The notes: generated by a model from the sequence alone, not told the origin. A stretch of DNA of 64,000 bases from Bacillota bacterium (GCA_023386955.1 JAEWIS010000038.1:124001-188000); one strand, 5' to 3'. Shown: positions 50,786 to 59,243, counted from the stretch's first letter. Made by a program: numbers and translations.

Positions 50786-50810
50786 GTTTCTTCTTCTCCG
50801 GCCAGGTTTA
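50786..50810 (+). promoter_or_regulatory. Possible SigB-type promoter of the glucan operon
   Basis: GTTTCT (50786-50791), 13 bases, GGTTTA (50805-50810), 70 bases before the cyclomaltodextrinase start. The half-sites match those before dps. The remainder of the 50630-50880 gap shows only A/T-rich leader sequence. Confidence 0.5.
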
Positions 50811-50880
50811 ATAAGGTATCACAAGGTCATGCATGGACAGGAAGCAACCATGATGGCCATTTTTGAGAGGAGGTGTGCGG

Positions 50881-52647
50881 ATGCAGGCTGAAGCAGTTTA
50901 TCATGCCGCAGGCGGAAGCTGGGCATATGCCTACAATCACGAAACCGTTCATCTCCGGCTGCGTGTCAAACGTAATGATGCGGAGCAGGTTTTCGTACAT
51001 GTAGGAGACAAATATGACTGGGGAGCCGGTCAACAGGAATTCGCCATGGAGAAAATTGCAGCGGACACGCTGTTCGATTATTGGTTCTGCCCCGTCATCC
51101 CGCCCAAAAGACGGATGTCTTACGCATTCCGGTTGCAGCAGGGCGAAGAGCAATGCTGGTATTCCGAGGTTGGATTTACCGATACCCCGCCGTCCGATGC
51201 GGGCATGTATTTCGAGTATCCGTACCTGCATGAATCCGAGGTTTTTCAAGTGCCCGATTGGGCCAAAAAAGCAGTGTTCTACCAAATTATGCCCGACCGA
51301 TTCAGTCTCCCCTCCGACTATGACGAGTCCCAGGAGGAAGGCAAATTTCTTCATTGGGGAGACGAGCCCCAGCTGGACGGAGCCTTCGGCGGTAATTTAA
51401 AGGGAATTCGCGAGAAGCTGGATTATCTGGAGCAGCTGGGGATTAATGCCTTGTATTTGACCCCAATCTTCTCCTCCCCTTCCTGTCATAAATATGATAT
51501 CTCCGATTACAAGCAGATTGATCCCAATCTGGGTGACAAGAAGGAACTGAAGGCGCTGGTGGACGAATGCCACAAACGCGGAATCAAGGTTGTCCTGGAT
51601 GCGGTATTCAATCATTGCAGCGAAGCCATGGAGCAATTCGTGGATGTGCTGAACCGGGGAGAAAAGTCCCCCTACAAGGATTGGTTCCATATTCATTCTT
51701 ATCCGATTCGCGGAGAGGACGGGCAGCCCAACTATGATACCTTCGGCAACTTCGGACATATGCCCAAGCTGAATACGGCCCATCCTGAGGTGCAGGAATA
51801 TCTGCTCACTGTCACCCGCTATTGGATGGAGGAATCGGGAATTGACGGCTGGAGGCTGGATGTGGCCAATGAAATTGACCATGAATTCTGGCGGCACTTC
51901 CGCCGGCTGGTCAAATCCATTAATCCGGAGGCTTATATTGTCGGTGAATGCTGGACCGATGCCAACCCCTGGCTGCAGGGTGACCAATTCGATTCCGCCA
52001 TGAACTATCCCCTTGGCAAACGGATTCTGGACTACTTTGAGGGCGAATCCTTGGACGGGGCAAGCTTTGCCGAAACCGTCGCCCGCTTATCTGTACGGTA
52101 TCCTGAACAGGCCCATGAGGTATTATTCAATCTTCTGGGCAGCCACGATACAGGCCGGGTAGCCACCCGAATTGAGGACAAGCGCAAGCTGAAGCATGCT
52201 TTTCTGTTCATGCTTACCTACCCTGGCACTCCCTGTATTTTTTACGGCGATGAATACGGTATGACCGGCGGCGATGATCCGGATTGCCGGAAGTGTATGG
52301 AATGGCATCCGGATATGCGGGATGAGGAGCTGCTGGATTTCTTCAAAACCCTCATCCATTTAAGGTGCAGCATCCCTGCTTTAAGCACCGGACGTTACCG
52401 GATGCTTCAAGCGGAGAGCGGAAATCCCGCCATTATCTATGAACGGATAACTGACGGCTCCCATGCTCTCATCTGGATCAATCATTCCGAGGAACCGGCG
52501 GAAGTATCCCTTGCTCTGGAGACCAATGACTGGAAGGATGCCTGGACCGGGGAAGATGTCCCCGTAGCCGACGGTCAGATGACCATCCAATTGGACAGTT
52601 TCAGCTTTCGGGTCATACATAGATCCTGGCAGCCTGAAGGGAGTTGA
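50881..52647 (+). CDS. Cyclomaltodextrinase / neopullulanase (GH13 family)
   Basis: Cytosolic alpha-glucan hydrolase of 588 residues. An N-terminal beta-sandwich (1-120), typical of the GH13_20 cyclomaltodextrinase group, precedes the TIM barrel with the four family motifs DAVFNHCS, GWRLDVANE (nucleophile Asp), VGECW (acid/base Glu) and LLGSHDT (Asp). No signal peptide. ATG at 50881 has GAGGAGG seven bases upstream. It begins a tight operon with DUF1003, glgC and an SDR gene. Acting on maltodextrins or cyclodextrins; its pairing with glgC suggests turnover of storage glucan. Confidence 0.88.
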   Translation: MQAEAVYHAAGGSWAYAYNHETVHLRLRVKRNDAEQVFVHVGDKYDWGAGQQEFAMEKIAADTLFDYWFCPVIPPKRRMSYAFRLQQGEEQCWYSEVGFTDTPPSDAGMYFEYPYLHESEVFQVPDWAKKAVFYQIMPDRFSLPSDYDESQEEGKFLHWGDEPQLDGAFGGNLKGIREKLDYLEQLGINALYLTPIFSSPSCHKYDISDYKQIDPNLGDKKELKALVDECHKRGIKVVLDAVFNHCSEAMEQFVDVLNRGEKSPYKDWFHIHSYPIRGEDGQPNYDTFGNFGHMPKLNTAHPEVQEYLLTVTRYWMEESGIDGWRLDVANEIDHEFWRHFRRLVKSINPEAYIVGECWTDANPWLQGDQFDSAMNYPLGKRILDYFEGESLDGASFAETVARLSVRYPEQAHEVLFNLLGSHDTGRVATRIEDKRKLKHAFLFMLTYPGTPCIFYGDEYGMTGGDDPDCRKCMEWHPDMRDEELLDFFKTLIHLRCSIPALSTGRYRMLQAESGNPAIIYERITDGSHALIWINHSEEPAEVSLALETNDWKDAWTGEDVPVADGQMTIQLDSFSFRVIHRSWQPEGS

Positions 52648-52652
52648 TGTAT

Positions 52653-53210
52653 ATGGAGGAGTTCTCCGGTAACGCCACCAGCTTATTGCTGGATGAACTG
52701 GATAAAGAAACCCAGAGCTCCCCCTTAAGCCATGACCAAATTGCACGCATCAGCAAAATTGTGGAAGAATACAATACCAAAATCAAATGCCGCCTGACTG
52801 AGGAGCAGGAGAAGCGCACCTCCCGCTCCGACCGTTTGGCTGACAAGGTTGCCTCCTTCGGAGGCAGTTGGGCCTTTATAGTGCTTTTTATCATATTCCT
52901 TGCTGTTTGGATGATATGGAATTCCGTCATATTGTTTTTACAGTTCGACTCGCCTCCCTTTATTCTGCTAAACCTGATCCTGTCTTGTATATCAGCGCTT
53001 CAGGCTCCCTTTATCCTGATGAGCCAGAACCGGCAGGCGGCCCGGGACAAGCAGGAGGCGCTCCTGAACTTTGCCATTACGTATAAAGCTGAAAAAGAAA
53101 ACGATGAAATAAAAAATATGCTCCGATCCATTGAACGAATCCTGACCCAGCCGGCTTGCGGCTGCCAACAACAAACCCGACAAGGAGGAAACAATCATGA
53201 ACACAAATAA
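52653..53210 (+). CDS. DUF1003 membrane protein
   Basis: Protein of about 185 residues. After a polar N terminus, the DUF1003 domain has [20 protein letters not shown] (first membrane helix), a conserved loop with WNS, and a second helix [26 protein letters not shown] (quoted in part), followed by a charged tail ending in CGCQQQ. Start: AAGGGAG lies nine bases before ATG at 52653 and three before ATG at 52647, which overlaps the previous stop; the former is preferred. Its end overlaps glgC by 14 bases. Function of the family is unknown. Confidence 0.82.
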   Translation: MEEFSGNATSLLLDELDKETQSSPLSHDQIARISKIVEEYNTKIKCRLTEEQEKRTSRSDRLADKVASFGGSWAFIVLFIIFLAVWMIWNSVILFLQFDSPPFILLNLILSCISALQAPFILMSQNRQAARDKQEALLNFAITYKAEKENDEIKNMLRSIERILTQPACGCQQQTRQGGNNHEHK

Positions 53211-54381
53211 TTGCATTGCTATGCTGCTTGCGGGTGGAGAAGGAAAAAGACTTCGTCCGCTGACCTTAACCCACGCTAAACCGGCCGTCTCCTTCGGCGG
53301 ACAATACCGCCTGATCGATTTTCCGTTAAGCAACTGCCTGAATGCAGGCATCGACAAAATCGGGGTGCTTACCCAATACCGTGCAGAAACCCTGCACCAG
53401 CACCTGGGCAGCAACAATACCAACATCACCCTGCTCCCTGCCGGCTTGAAGCAGGAGGAAGGCTACACCGGCACAGCAGATGCAATCTATAAGAACATCG
53501 CTTATCTTGACAAGCTGAATCCGGAGAATGTTCTGATCCTGTCCGCCGATCACATCTACCACATGGACTATCGTGAAATTTTGCACTTCCACACCATGCG
53601 GAAAGCATCCGCCACAATCTCGGTCATCCGGGTTCCGTTGGAGGAAGCAAGCCGCTTCGGCATTATGACCGTGGACGCCGATCACCGGATCACCGCTTTC
53701 CAGGAAAAACCCCGCCGTCCGGAATCCAACCTGGCTTCCATGGGGATTTACGTCTTCCGCTGGTCCGATCTGCGGGAGCAGCTGATCCGGGATGCAGCCG
53801 ATCCGCAGTCCTCCCATGACTTCGGCAAGGACATTATCCCGAAGCTGCTCAAGGAAGATGCCGGTGTATATGCCTTCCCGTTTGAGGGATACTGGAAGGA
53901 TGTGGGCACGGTGGATACCCTCTGGCGGACCCACATGGATCTGTTGGGCTCCCCTGCCCAATTGACGTTGAATCCCCCCACCTGGCCTATGCGGGTGGCC
54001 GGCAGCTTGACTCTCCAGAACGAAATGCTGCGTATGGAGGATGACCGGGGCTCCGCCTCCCTTCTCCACCAGCATTGCTACCTGGAGGGCCGGGCCAGAC
54101 GTTCGATTATTTCCAACGGTGTATGGATTGGCAAGAACAGTCTGGTCACCGACAGCATTGTAATGCCCAATGCGGTAATCGGCAAGAATGTCCTGATCTC
54201 CCATGCCATTATCGGCGAAGGAGCGATTATTGAGGACGGTGCTGTTATCGGCGGCTCGCGCAAGCAAATCAGCGTCATTGGCAATGTTTCCCAGGAAGAG
54301 CTCCAAGGCAGCTGGAACGCCTATACTCGTGGTTATCGCGAAGGAGTGAATGGTTATGACCGGGCATCCTTTGGAAATTAA
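53197..54381 (+). CDS. glgC: Glucose-1-phosphate adenylyltransferase
   Basis: Forms ADP-glucose for glycogen synthesis, 394 residues. Seen: [15 protein letters not shown] (nucleotide loop), [32 protein letters not shown] (catalytic Asp), [18 protein letters not shown] and a left-handed beta-helix C-terminal part ([20 protein letters not shown], partly quoted). AGGAGG precedes ATG, which lies inside the end of the DUF1003 gene. The usual partners glgD, glgA and glgP are missing here. It follows a glucan hydrolase and a possible SigB promoter, suggesting stress-linked glycogen or trehalose metabolism. Confidence 0.9.
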   Translation: MNTNNCIAMLLAGGEGKRLRPLTLTHAKPAVSFGGQYRLIDFPLSNCLNAGIDKIGVLTQYRAETLHQHLGSNNTNITLLPAGLKQEEGYTGTADAIYKNIAYLDKLNPENVLILSADHIYHMDYREILHFHTMRKASATISVIRVPLEEASRFGIMTVDADHRITAFQEKPRRPESNLASMGIYVFRWSDLREQLIRDAADPQSSHDFGKDIIPKLLKEDAGVYAFPFEGYWKDVGTVDTLWRTHMDLLGSPAQLTLNPPTWPMRVAGSLTLQNEMLRMEDDRGSASLLHQHCYLEGRARRSIISNGVWIGKNSLVTDSIVMPNAVIGKNVLISHAIIGEGAIIEDGAVIGGSRKQISVIGNVSQEELQGSWNAYTRGYREGVNGYDRASFGN

Positions 54382-55180
54382 AGCGGACGGCAATGCCCGT
54401 CTGAAAGGCCGGGTGGCTCTGGTTACCGGAGCCGCCTCCGGCATCGGACGTTCTGCCGCTCTTCTTATGGCAAGGCACGGCGCCCGTCTGCTGCTGGCAG
54501 ACCGGGATGGTGAACGGCTGGCCGAGGTGGAGAAGGTCATTCGTGACCGGGGCGGGGAAGCGCTATCCCTGCCCTTGGATATAACTGATGAAGCCGCCAT
54601 CGAAAAAGCCTTCAAAGAAGGCACCGCCCGCTTCGGCGGAAAGCTGCATGTGCTGTTTGCCAATGCGGGCATTAACGGAACCCTCTCCCCTATTGAGTCC
54701 ATGCCTCTGGAGGAATGGAGCAAAACGGTGGATGTAAATCTGAAGGGCACCTTCCTGACCGTTAAACATGCCATTCCCTATCTGAAGCAGCAAGGCGGCA
54801 GCATTATCATCACAAGCTCGGTCAACGGCAACCGGATTTTCTCCAATTTCGGCTTCAGCACCTACAGCACCACCAAGGCAGGCCAGGTGGCTTTCGCCAA
54901 AATGGCTGCACTGGAGCTGGCCCAATACCGGATCCGGGTGAATGTAATTTGCCCCGGCGCCATCTCCACCAATATCGACGAAAGCACAGAAACGCTTCCG
55001 GAGGTGGAGGAAATTCGGATTCCCGTGGAGTTCCCCGCCGGCGACCAGCCTCTGCGCAACGGTCCTGGCTCCCCCCGGGAGGTGGCGAATCTGGTGCTGT
55101 TCCTGGCGTCAGACGAAGCCTCCCATGTCACCGGCACCGAAATCTATATCGACGGTGCAGAGTCTCTAATTCGAGGATAA
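54356..55180 (+). CDS. Short-chain dehydrogenase/reductase
   Basis: NAD(P)-dependent oxidoreductase of about 274 residues, classical [13 protein letters not shown] (cofactor loop), [13 protein letters not shown], catalytic Ser in ITSSVNG and YSTTKAG (Tyr-x-x-x-Lys), with Asp in LLADRDGE favouring NAD. It overlaps the end of glgC by about 26 bases. Two possible ATGs (54350 and 54356) follow AAGGAG; the second is better spaced. General stress SDR proteins such as YdaD, YhxD and YtaP-like enzymes are frequently SigB-controlled; the substrate is unknown. Confidence 0.85.
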   Translation: MTGHPLEIKADGNARLKGRVALVTGAASGIGRSAALLMARHGARLLLADRDGERLAEVEKVIRDRGGEALSLPLDITDEAAIEKAFKEGTARFGGKLHVLFANAGINGTLSPIESMPLEEWSKTVDVNLKGTFLTVKHAIPYLKQQGGSIIITSSVNGNRIFSNFGFSTYSTTKAGQVAFAKMAALELAQYRIRVNVICPGAISTNIDESTETLPEVEEIRIPVEFPAGDQPLRNGPGSPREVANLVLFLASDEASHVTGTEIYIDGAESLIRG

Positions 55181-55204
55181 AAAACAGCGAAAGGATGATG
55201 AAGT

Positions 55205-55372
55205 ATGTTGAGATGGTCCCTGATCTTTCTGGTAGTTGCCGTAGTAGCAGGTATTTTCGGCTTTGTAGGCATTGTCCATGTGGCAGCGGACATCGCCCGA
55301 ATCCTCTTCTTCCTGTTCCTGATCCTGTTTGTAGTCACCTTGTTTATGGGCAGACGTGGCGGCGCACGGTAA
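55205..55372 (+). CDS. DUF1328 (YtjA-like) small membrane protein
   Basis: A 55-residue protein composed of two hydrophobic helices: MLRWSLIFLVVAVVAGIFGF, then a short loop (VGIVHVAADIAR) and ILFFLFLILFVVTLFMG with a basic tail RRGGAR. This pattern is diagnostic of DUF1328/YtjA. AAAGGA lies nine bases before ATG. Last gene of the glucan operon, 24 bases after the SDR. Related proteins are stress-induced in enterics; the role is unknown. Confidence 0.85.
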   Translation: MLRWSLIFLVVAVVAGIFGFVGIVHVAADIARILFFLFLILFVVTLFMGRRGGAR

Positions 55373-55386
55373 CGCTCTCCCCACTC

Positions 55387-55423
55387 AAAAAAACACCCGG
55401 TTCCCTAATGGGCCGGGTGTTTT
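55387..55423. terminator. Bidirectional terminator
   Basis: AACACCCGG and CCGGGTGTT pair, with A's before and T's after, between the glucan operon and the convergent abrB gene. Confidence 0.85.
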
Positions 55424-55438
55424 CATTTAATGCAGTCC

Positions 55439-55711
55439 TTACGCTTTGGCTCCTGTCTTTTCCTTCCACTGCTCCAGCACTTCCTCGGCAGCGGCCCTGC
55501 TGATCATCTTCCCCTTGAAGTAAATCAAGTCTTCTGCAGATCCGGTAAAAATACAGGCAGGCTCATATTTCTTCAGGATGATCCGCTCATCATCCACATA
55601 AATTTCGATCGCATCCTTCTCGGCTATGCCCATGGTACGTCTCAGCTCTATAGGCAGGACCACCCGTCCCAATTCATCAACCTTACGGACAATTCCGGTA
55701 GCTTTTGTCAT
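55439..55711 (-). CDS. abrB: AbrB-family transition-state regulator
   Basis: Global DNA-binding protein of 90 residues. The N-terminal swapped-hairpin domain is nearly canonical (ATGIVRKVDELGRVVLPIEL, RRTMGIAEKDAIEIYVDDER), and the C-terminal half carries the AbrB multimerisation region with Cys in EPACIFTG. GGGAGGAGG precedes ATG. A 6-2-6 inverted repeat AATGATGAATCATT (55732-55745) lies in its leader and could be a binding site. Represses stationary-phase genes during growth. B. subtilis has several paralogues (AbrB, Abh, SpoVT); length and sequence fit AbrB/Abh best. Confidence 0.88.
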   Translation of the reverse strand: MTKATGIVRKVDELGRVVLPIELRRTMGIAEKDAIEIYVDDERIILKKYEPACIFTGSAEDLIYFKGKMISRAAAEEVLEQWKEKTGAKA

Positions 55712-55731
55712 TTTTCTTCCTCCTCCCTAAG

Positions 55732-55745
55732 AATGATGAATCATT
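55732..55745. promoter_or_regulatory. Inverted repeat in the abrB leader
   Basis: AATGAT-GA-ATCATT, 21 bases upstream of the abrB start on the minus strand. A possible autoregulatory site; AbrB binds flexible A/T-rich sites, so this is tentative. TATACT lies farther upstream as a possible -10. Confidence 0.35.
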
Positions 55746-55840
55746 TTGTAGAATGATAATGCTGAGGATGCTTCCAGTATATCACAGTGTTTGCGGAACC
55801 TCACTTTTTTCGTTGAATTTTCTCATCATCCAAATTATGT

Positions 55841-55874
55841 AAAAAGACAGCCTTCATAAGAAAAGGCTGTCTTC
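55841..55874 (-). terminator. Terminator of the aldo/keto reductase gene
   Basis: On the minus strand GACAGCC and GGCTGTC pair, preceded by A's and followed by TTTTT. Confidence 0.8.
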
Positions 55875-55887
55875 CGTTAAGGTATTT

Positions 55888-57042
55888 TTACCGTCCTGCC
55901 AGCACCAAATCGGCTTCCGCCAGCTTTTCGATAATCGGAATGTTTTGGGGACAGGCTTCCTCACAATTGCCGCATTCCACACACAAGGATGCATCCTTGC
56001 TGTTTTTCACCAGGTTGGCATAGTTTCGTTGGCTGTCCGGCAGCGCATTGAAAATAGAGGAATGGTTGTAATGGGCGAATACATCGGGGATGGCCACTCC
56101 CGCGGGACACGGAACACAATAGCCGCATTTGGTGCAGCCTACCTTGATCTTACTCTCATACGCCTCCTTCACCCGCTGGACCAGACCAAGCTCCTTGCCG
56201 GTCATGCCATCCGGGGTGATGGTATCGAAAATCTGCAGATTATCCTTCAGCTGCTCCAGATTATTGACGCCGCTTAAGATGGTGGTTACCTGCGGGAAGT
56301 TCCCTACCCAACGGAATGCCCAATCCACCGGACTGTGTTTGGCGTCTGCCTCATCCCAGATGCCGAGGATGTCATCGGGAACATTCCGGGCCAGGCTGCC
56401 GCCCTTCAGAGGCTCCATAATCACGACGGGAATATTCCGTTCGGCTGCATATTGCAGTCCTTCCAGTCCCGCCTGATAGTTCACATCGAGAATGTTCAGC
56501 TGGATCTGGCACATTTTCCAATCATACGCATCAATAATTTCCTTAAACAGCGGAAGCTCGTCATGGAAGGAAAACGACGGATAACGGATTTTCCCTTGTG
56601 CTACCGCCTCGTCCAGGAAATCCAGCACGCCCAGGGACATAATTGTTTTCCACGAATTCTTGTTCAGGGCATGAAGCAGATAAAAGTCAATGTAATCCAC
56701 CTGCAGCTTAGCCAATTGCTCATCCAACAGCCTGCCGAAATCCTCATAGGTTTTGCACAGCCATACGGGAAGTTTGGTGGCCAGCTTCACCTTTTCGCGG
56801 TAGCCGTCCTTCAAGGCCTTGCCCACGACCAGCTCGCTGTTGCCGCCATGATATGGATATGCCGTATCCACATAGGTTACACCCTGATCAATCGCATAAC
56901 GGATAAGTTCGATGGCTTCTTCCTCATGAATCCGGGACGCATCCTTGCCGCCCTCAGGCTGTTCCTCCAGAGGAAGCCGCATACATCCTAACCCGAAGGA
57001 GGATACCTGAAAGTCCAAATTGCCAAATTGTCTGTATTGCAT
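55888..57042 (-). CDS. Aldo/keto reductase with C-terminal ferredoxin-like [4Fe-4S] motifs
   Basis: Oxidoreductase of about 384 residues. The AKR barrel shows YVDTAYPYHGGNSE (catalytic Asp and Tyr), KVKLATKLP (Lys) and DFYLLHALN (His). The last 90 residues carry two cysteine clusters, CTKCGYCVPCP and CVECGNCEEACP, for iron-sulfur centres, as in the YhdN/YccK-unlike 'predicted aldo/keto reductase of the CPR-type' group. ATG at 57042 has GAGGTG upstream. The combination suggests electron flow between a nicotinamide and the cluster; the substrate is unknown. Stands alone with its own terminator. Confidence 0.85.
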   Translation of the reverse strand: MQYRQFGNLDFQVSSFGLGCMRLPLEEQPEGGKDASRIHEEEAIELIRYAIDQGVTYVDTAYPYHGGNSELVVGKALKDGYREKVKLATKLPVWLCKTYEDFGRLLDEQLAKLQVDYIDFYLLHALNKNSWKTIMSLGVLDFLDEAVAQGKIRYPSFSFHDELPLFKEIIDAYDWKMCQIQLNILDVNYQAGLEGLQYAAERNIPVVIMEPLKGGSLARNVPDDILGIWDEADAKHSPVDWAFRWVGNFPQVTTILSGVNNLEQLKDNLQIFDTITPDGMTGKELGLVQRVKEAYESKIKVGCTKCGYCVPCPAGVAIPDVFAHYNHSSIFNALPDSQRNYANLVKNSKDASLCVECGNCEEACPQNIPIIEKLAEADLVLAGR

Positions 57043-57193
57043 GTCTTCACCTCTATGATCTGTCATCCTCTTCACGGGCATCAGGGCCCGCTTCTCTCTT
57101 TTCCAATTGTAGCATATTCACTTTTGAGCGGACAGTAGTTAACAAAAGGTAAGTAGAACACGGACCTGCGGGACTGCTGAGCGGCCAAAACGC

Positions 57194-57237
57194 AAAAAAA
57201 CCGCCAAAGCCTCCCCGGAGGAAGCCTTGACGGTTTG
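57194..57237 (-). terminator. Terminator of fur
   Basis: On the minus strand AAACCGTCAAGGCTTCC pairs with GGAGGCTTTGGCGGTTT (mismatch and G-T pairs inside), followed by T's. Confidence 0.75.
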
Positions 57238-57291
57238 AAGGGACGATGCAAAATCCGCGCCGCGTTTAATGTACCGGGACGTTACAACGTC

Positions 57292-57771
57292 TCAGGAAAC
57301 CGCCTTGCAGTTATGCTTGCAGTTATTATTGGTGCAATCCCGGAAGGATCCGTAAAAGTCCAGGCGGTGATCCGTTACGGTAAAACCGTATTCCGTCTCC
57401 AGCCGCTTCTCCAGAAGGGACAGCCAATCCTCCATAATTTCGCGGACCTCGCCGCATTCCCGGCAGATCAGATGATGGTGCATATGCTCATGCTCTTCGC
57501 TGCGCAGGTCATACCGCGCCACACCGTCGCCGAAGTTCATCTTCTCCACAATATGCAGCTCACTGAACAGCTCCAGCACCCGGTATACAGTGGCGATGCC
57601 GATTTTGGGGGATTGCTGGCGGACCAGCATAAAAACCTCCTCCGCGCTCAGATGCTCCTTTTCATTCTCCAGCAGCACCCGCAGTGTGGCGTCCCGCTGG
57701 GGAGTCAGCTTGTAGCCTTGAGCGGACAGCCGTTTGTTGATTCTGCTTAATTCCTCGGTTACACAGGTCAT
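57292..57771 (-). CDS. fur: Ferric uptake regulator Fur
   Basis: Iron-responsive repressor of 159 residues. The recognition helix region YKLTPQRDATLRVLLENE and HLSAEEVFMLVRQ...GIATVYRVLE closely match B. subtilis Fur, as do NFGDGVARYDLR and the metal-binding HMHHHLICRECGEV and DHRLDFYG. The C terminus has an unusual CTNNNCKHNC, with three Cys that could complete the structural zinc site. AAGGAGG lies seven bases before ATG. A PerR-type box lies upstream. It should control the three Fur boxes found in this window. Confidence 0.9.
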   Translation of the reverse strand: MTCVTEELSRINKRLSAQGYKLTPQRDATLRVLLENEKEHLSAEEVFMLVRQQSPKIGIATVYRVLELFSELHIVEKMNFGDGVARYDLRSEEHEHMHHHLICRECGEVREIMEDWLSLLEKRLETEYGFTVTDHRLDFYGSFRDCTNNNCKHNCKAVS

Positions 57772-57821
57772 TCCCGAACCTCCTTCACCACCCGTTTGTT
57801 CTTATTCAGGCGCAAACGAAT

Positions 57822-57845
57822 TTAGAATTATTATAATGATATTAT
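57822..57845. promoter_or_regulatory. PerR-type box upstream of fur
   Basis: TTAGAATTATTATAA (57822-57836) differs from the PerR consensus TTATAATNATTATAA at one position, and a second, weaker copy overlaps it (TTATAATGATATTAT, 57831-57845). B. subtilis fur is also repressed by PerR. Confidence 0.65.
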
Positions 57846-57885
57846 AGTCCCCTCATATAAAAATAGCAATCTATGACTGGAGAAG

Positions 57886-57920
57886 AAAAGGCGCCTCCTC
57901 CGCGGGGAAGAAGCGCCTTC
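57886..57920 (-). terminator. Terminator of the 58-residue gene
   Basis: On the minus strand GAAGGCGC and GCGCCTTTTC pair around 18 bases, followed by a T-rich tract, nine bases after the stop codon. Confidence 0.7.
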
Positions 57921-57928
57921 GTCTTAAC

Positions 57929-58105
57929 CTAACCTGTTCCGTGAAGCCTACCAATGGTTCCAACAACATCATCAAACTTGTACTTCCAGCCTCTTACAGC
58001 TGCATCTATGGGGTCGAACAGATCATAAGCTACCCGTTTGTTGAAACAACCGGCCGGCTTCGTCTTTGAATCATCAAAACAACGAAAGCCCTGCCTCTCT
58101 TCCAT
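57929..58105 (-). CDS. Small protein of 58 residues, unrecognised
   Basis: An ATG-initiated frame with GGAG eight bases upstream, a good promoter about 70 bases before and a terminator directly after. The peptide begins MEERQGFRCFDDSK and continues with KRVAYDLFDPIDAAVRG and a basic-aromatic C terminus (WKYKFDDVVGTIGRLHGTG), with Cys at positions 9 and 20. Composition looks protein-like rather than random, and the frame is too short for most gene callers. I recognise no family. It lies between fur and the nitroreductase-zur pair, all on the same strand, but has its own signals. Confidence 0.65.
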   Translation of the reverse strand: MEERQGFRCFDDSKTKPAGCFNKRVAYDLFDPIDAAVRGWKYKFDDVVGTIGRLHGTG

Positions 58106-58174
58106 CCTTGCGGCTCCGAAGACCGCGCCAGTGAGAATCTACACATTCAAACAATGAACAAAGGTTATTCAGTA

Positions 58175-58203
58175 ATAATAACACAATTGTTCGCATATTG
58201 CAA
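58175..58203 (-). promoter_or_regulatory. Sigma-A promoter of the 58-residue gene
   Basis: On the minus strand TTGCAA (58203-58198), exactly 17 bases, TATTAT (58180-58175). Confidence 0.6.
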
Positions 58204-58213
58204 GAACGAATAC

Positions 58214-58786
58214 TTAATAAGGCAGAATCAAGTCCTCCAGCTTTCGTTTGGGCACATGATGTACACCCTCTTCATCCCGCCAATACTTCACATTCTTCGG
58301 ATCGGCCAGCTCCTCCAGCACTACAACTTCCTTTGGTTTGCCCAGTGCCATCACCAATAGAATCTCATACTGCTCTGGGATCTCCAGCGCTTGTGCCAGG
58401 CCCTTGCGGTCGATGGCCCCGAACATGCAGCCGCCGAAGCCCTTCTCCACTGCGCCCAAAAGAATACTTTGACAGGCAAGGCCATGATCCCACGAAGGGT
58501 TGGAGCTAATGGTTTTATCCAGCAGCATCACCACGTAAGCCGACGGACGCTCCCCCTCCACCGGACCCGGCCAATCCCGGAGATATCCCGCCCAGCGAAG
58601 ATGCGGAAAAATCAGCGCATTCTTTTCCTTATCGGCAGAAAGAACATACTTCAGCGATTGCAGATTGCCTCCAGACGAGGTGTGCCGCGCCAAATCAATC
58701 CATGCCTCCAGCTGAGCCCTCTCGATAGGCGTTTCCTCATAAAACCGGCGGTACGTTCTATTCTTCCGGATTAACTCTTCAATCAT
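58214..58786 (-). CDS. Nitroreductase-family flavoprotein
   Basis: FMN oxidoreductase of 190 residues. Seen: RKNRTYRRFYEETPI at the start (FMN phosphate), RHTSSGGNLQSLKYVLS, GLACQSILLGAVEKGFGGCMFG (the mid-protein helix; quoted in part) and LVMALGKPKE. It overlaps the end of zur by eight bases, so the two are translationally linked; a start site GGGGAG lies inside the zur end. Coupling to a zinc regulator is unusual, and its role there is unknown. Different branch from the nitroreductase at 17.5 kb. Confidence 0.82.
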   Translation of the reverse strand: MIEELIRKNRTYRRFYEETPIERAQLEAWIDLARHTSSGGNLQSLKYVLSADKEKNALIFPHLRWAGYLRDWPGPVEGERPSAYVVMLLDKTISSNPSWDHGLACQSILLGAVEKGFGGCMFGAIDRKGLAQALEIPEQYEILLVMALGKPKEVVVLEELADPKNVKYWRDEEGVHHVPKRKLEDLILPY

Positions 58787-59243
58787 GCTGACCCTGCTCC
58801 CCTTCCTCCGGGGCCGGATTCTCGCGGCATTCCTTGCAGGTGCCGTAAATTTCGAACCGGTGCCCGCTGATCTGAAATCCCTCGGGTCCCTCTCCCAGGT
58901 GGCCCATTGGGCAGAAATCCATGGAAAAGGTTTTTTCGCATTGAGTGCAGATCAAGTGGTGATGATGATGGTGCTGGCAATTGGCCTTAAACTTCAGGCC
59001 TCCCTCCAGAAAATAAAACTGCTCCAGGACACCCATCTCGCTTAAAATCCGCAGATTCCGGTAGACGGTGTCAAAGCTGACTCCGGGATATTTCTGGCGC
59101 ATGGATTCGTATACATCCTTTGGCGTCAGATACCCTTGTGCCTCTGCGAACAGCTGGGCCAGGCTTTTGCGCTGCTCCGTTACGCGGAGGCCGCCTGTAC
59201 TCATCTTCCGCAGCATTTCTTCAGTTGTTATGGATTCGGACAT
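58779..59243 (-). CDS. zur: Zinc uptake regulator Zur (Fur family)
   Basis: Fur-family repressor of 154 residues. It matches Bacillus Zur in SFDTVYRNLRILSEMGVLE, the six-His run in CQHHHHHHLICTQCEKTF, the following MDFCPMGHL, and GFQISGHRFEIYGTCKEC. Two CxxC pairs form the structural zinc site (CTQC and CKEC); the His-rich stretch is the regulatory site. Fur and PerR lack the DFCPM element. ATG at 59243 begins MSESITTEEML. No clear Zur box (TCGTAATNATTACGA) is visible before it. First gene, followed by the overlapping nitroreductase. Confidence 0.87.
   Translation of the reverse strand: MSESITTEEMLRKMSTGGLRVTEQRKSLAQLFAEAQGYLTPKDVYESMRQKYPGVSFDTVYRNLRILSEMGVLEQFYFLEGGLKFKANCQHHHHHHLICTQCEKTFSMDFCPMGHLGEGPEGFQISGHRFEIYGTCKECRENPAPEEGEQGQHD

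Noticed and set aside
53326..54774. Open frame of 482 codons antisense to glgC
   Set aside because: The sense frame is an unmistakable GlgC; the antisense product has no domain.
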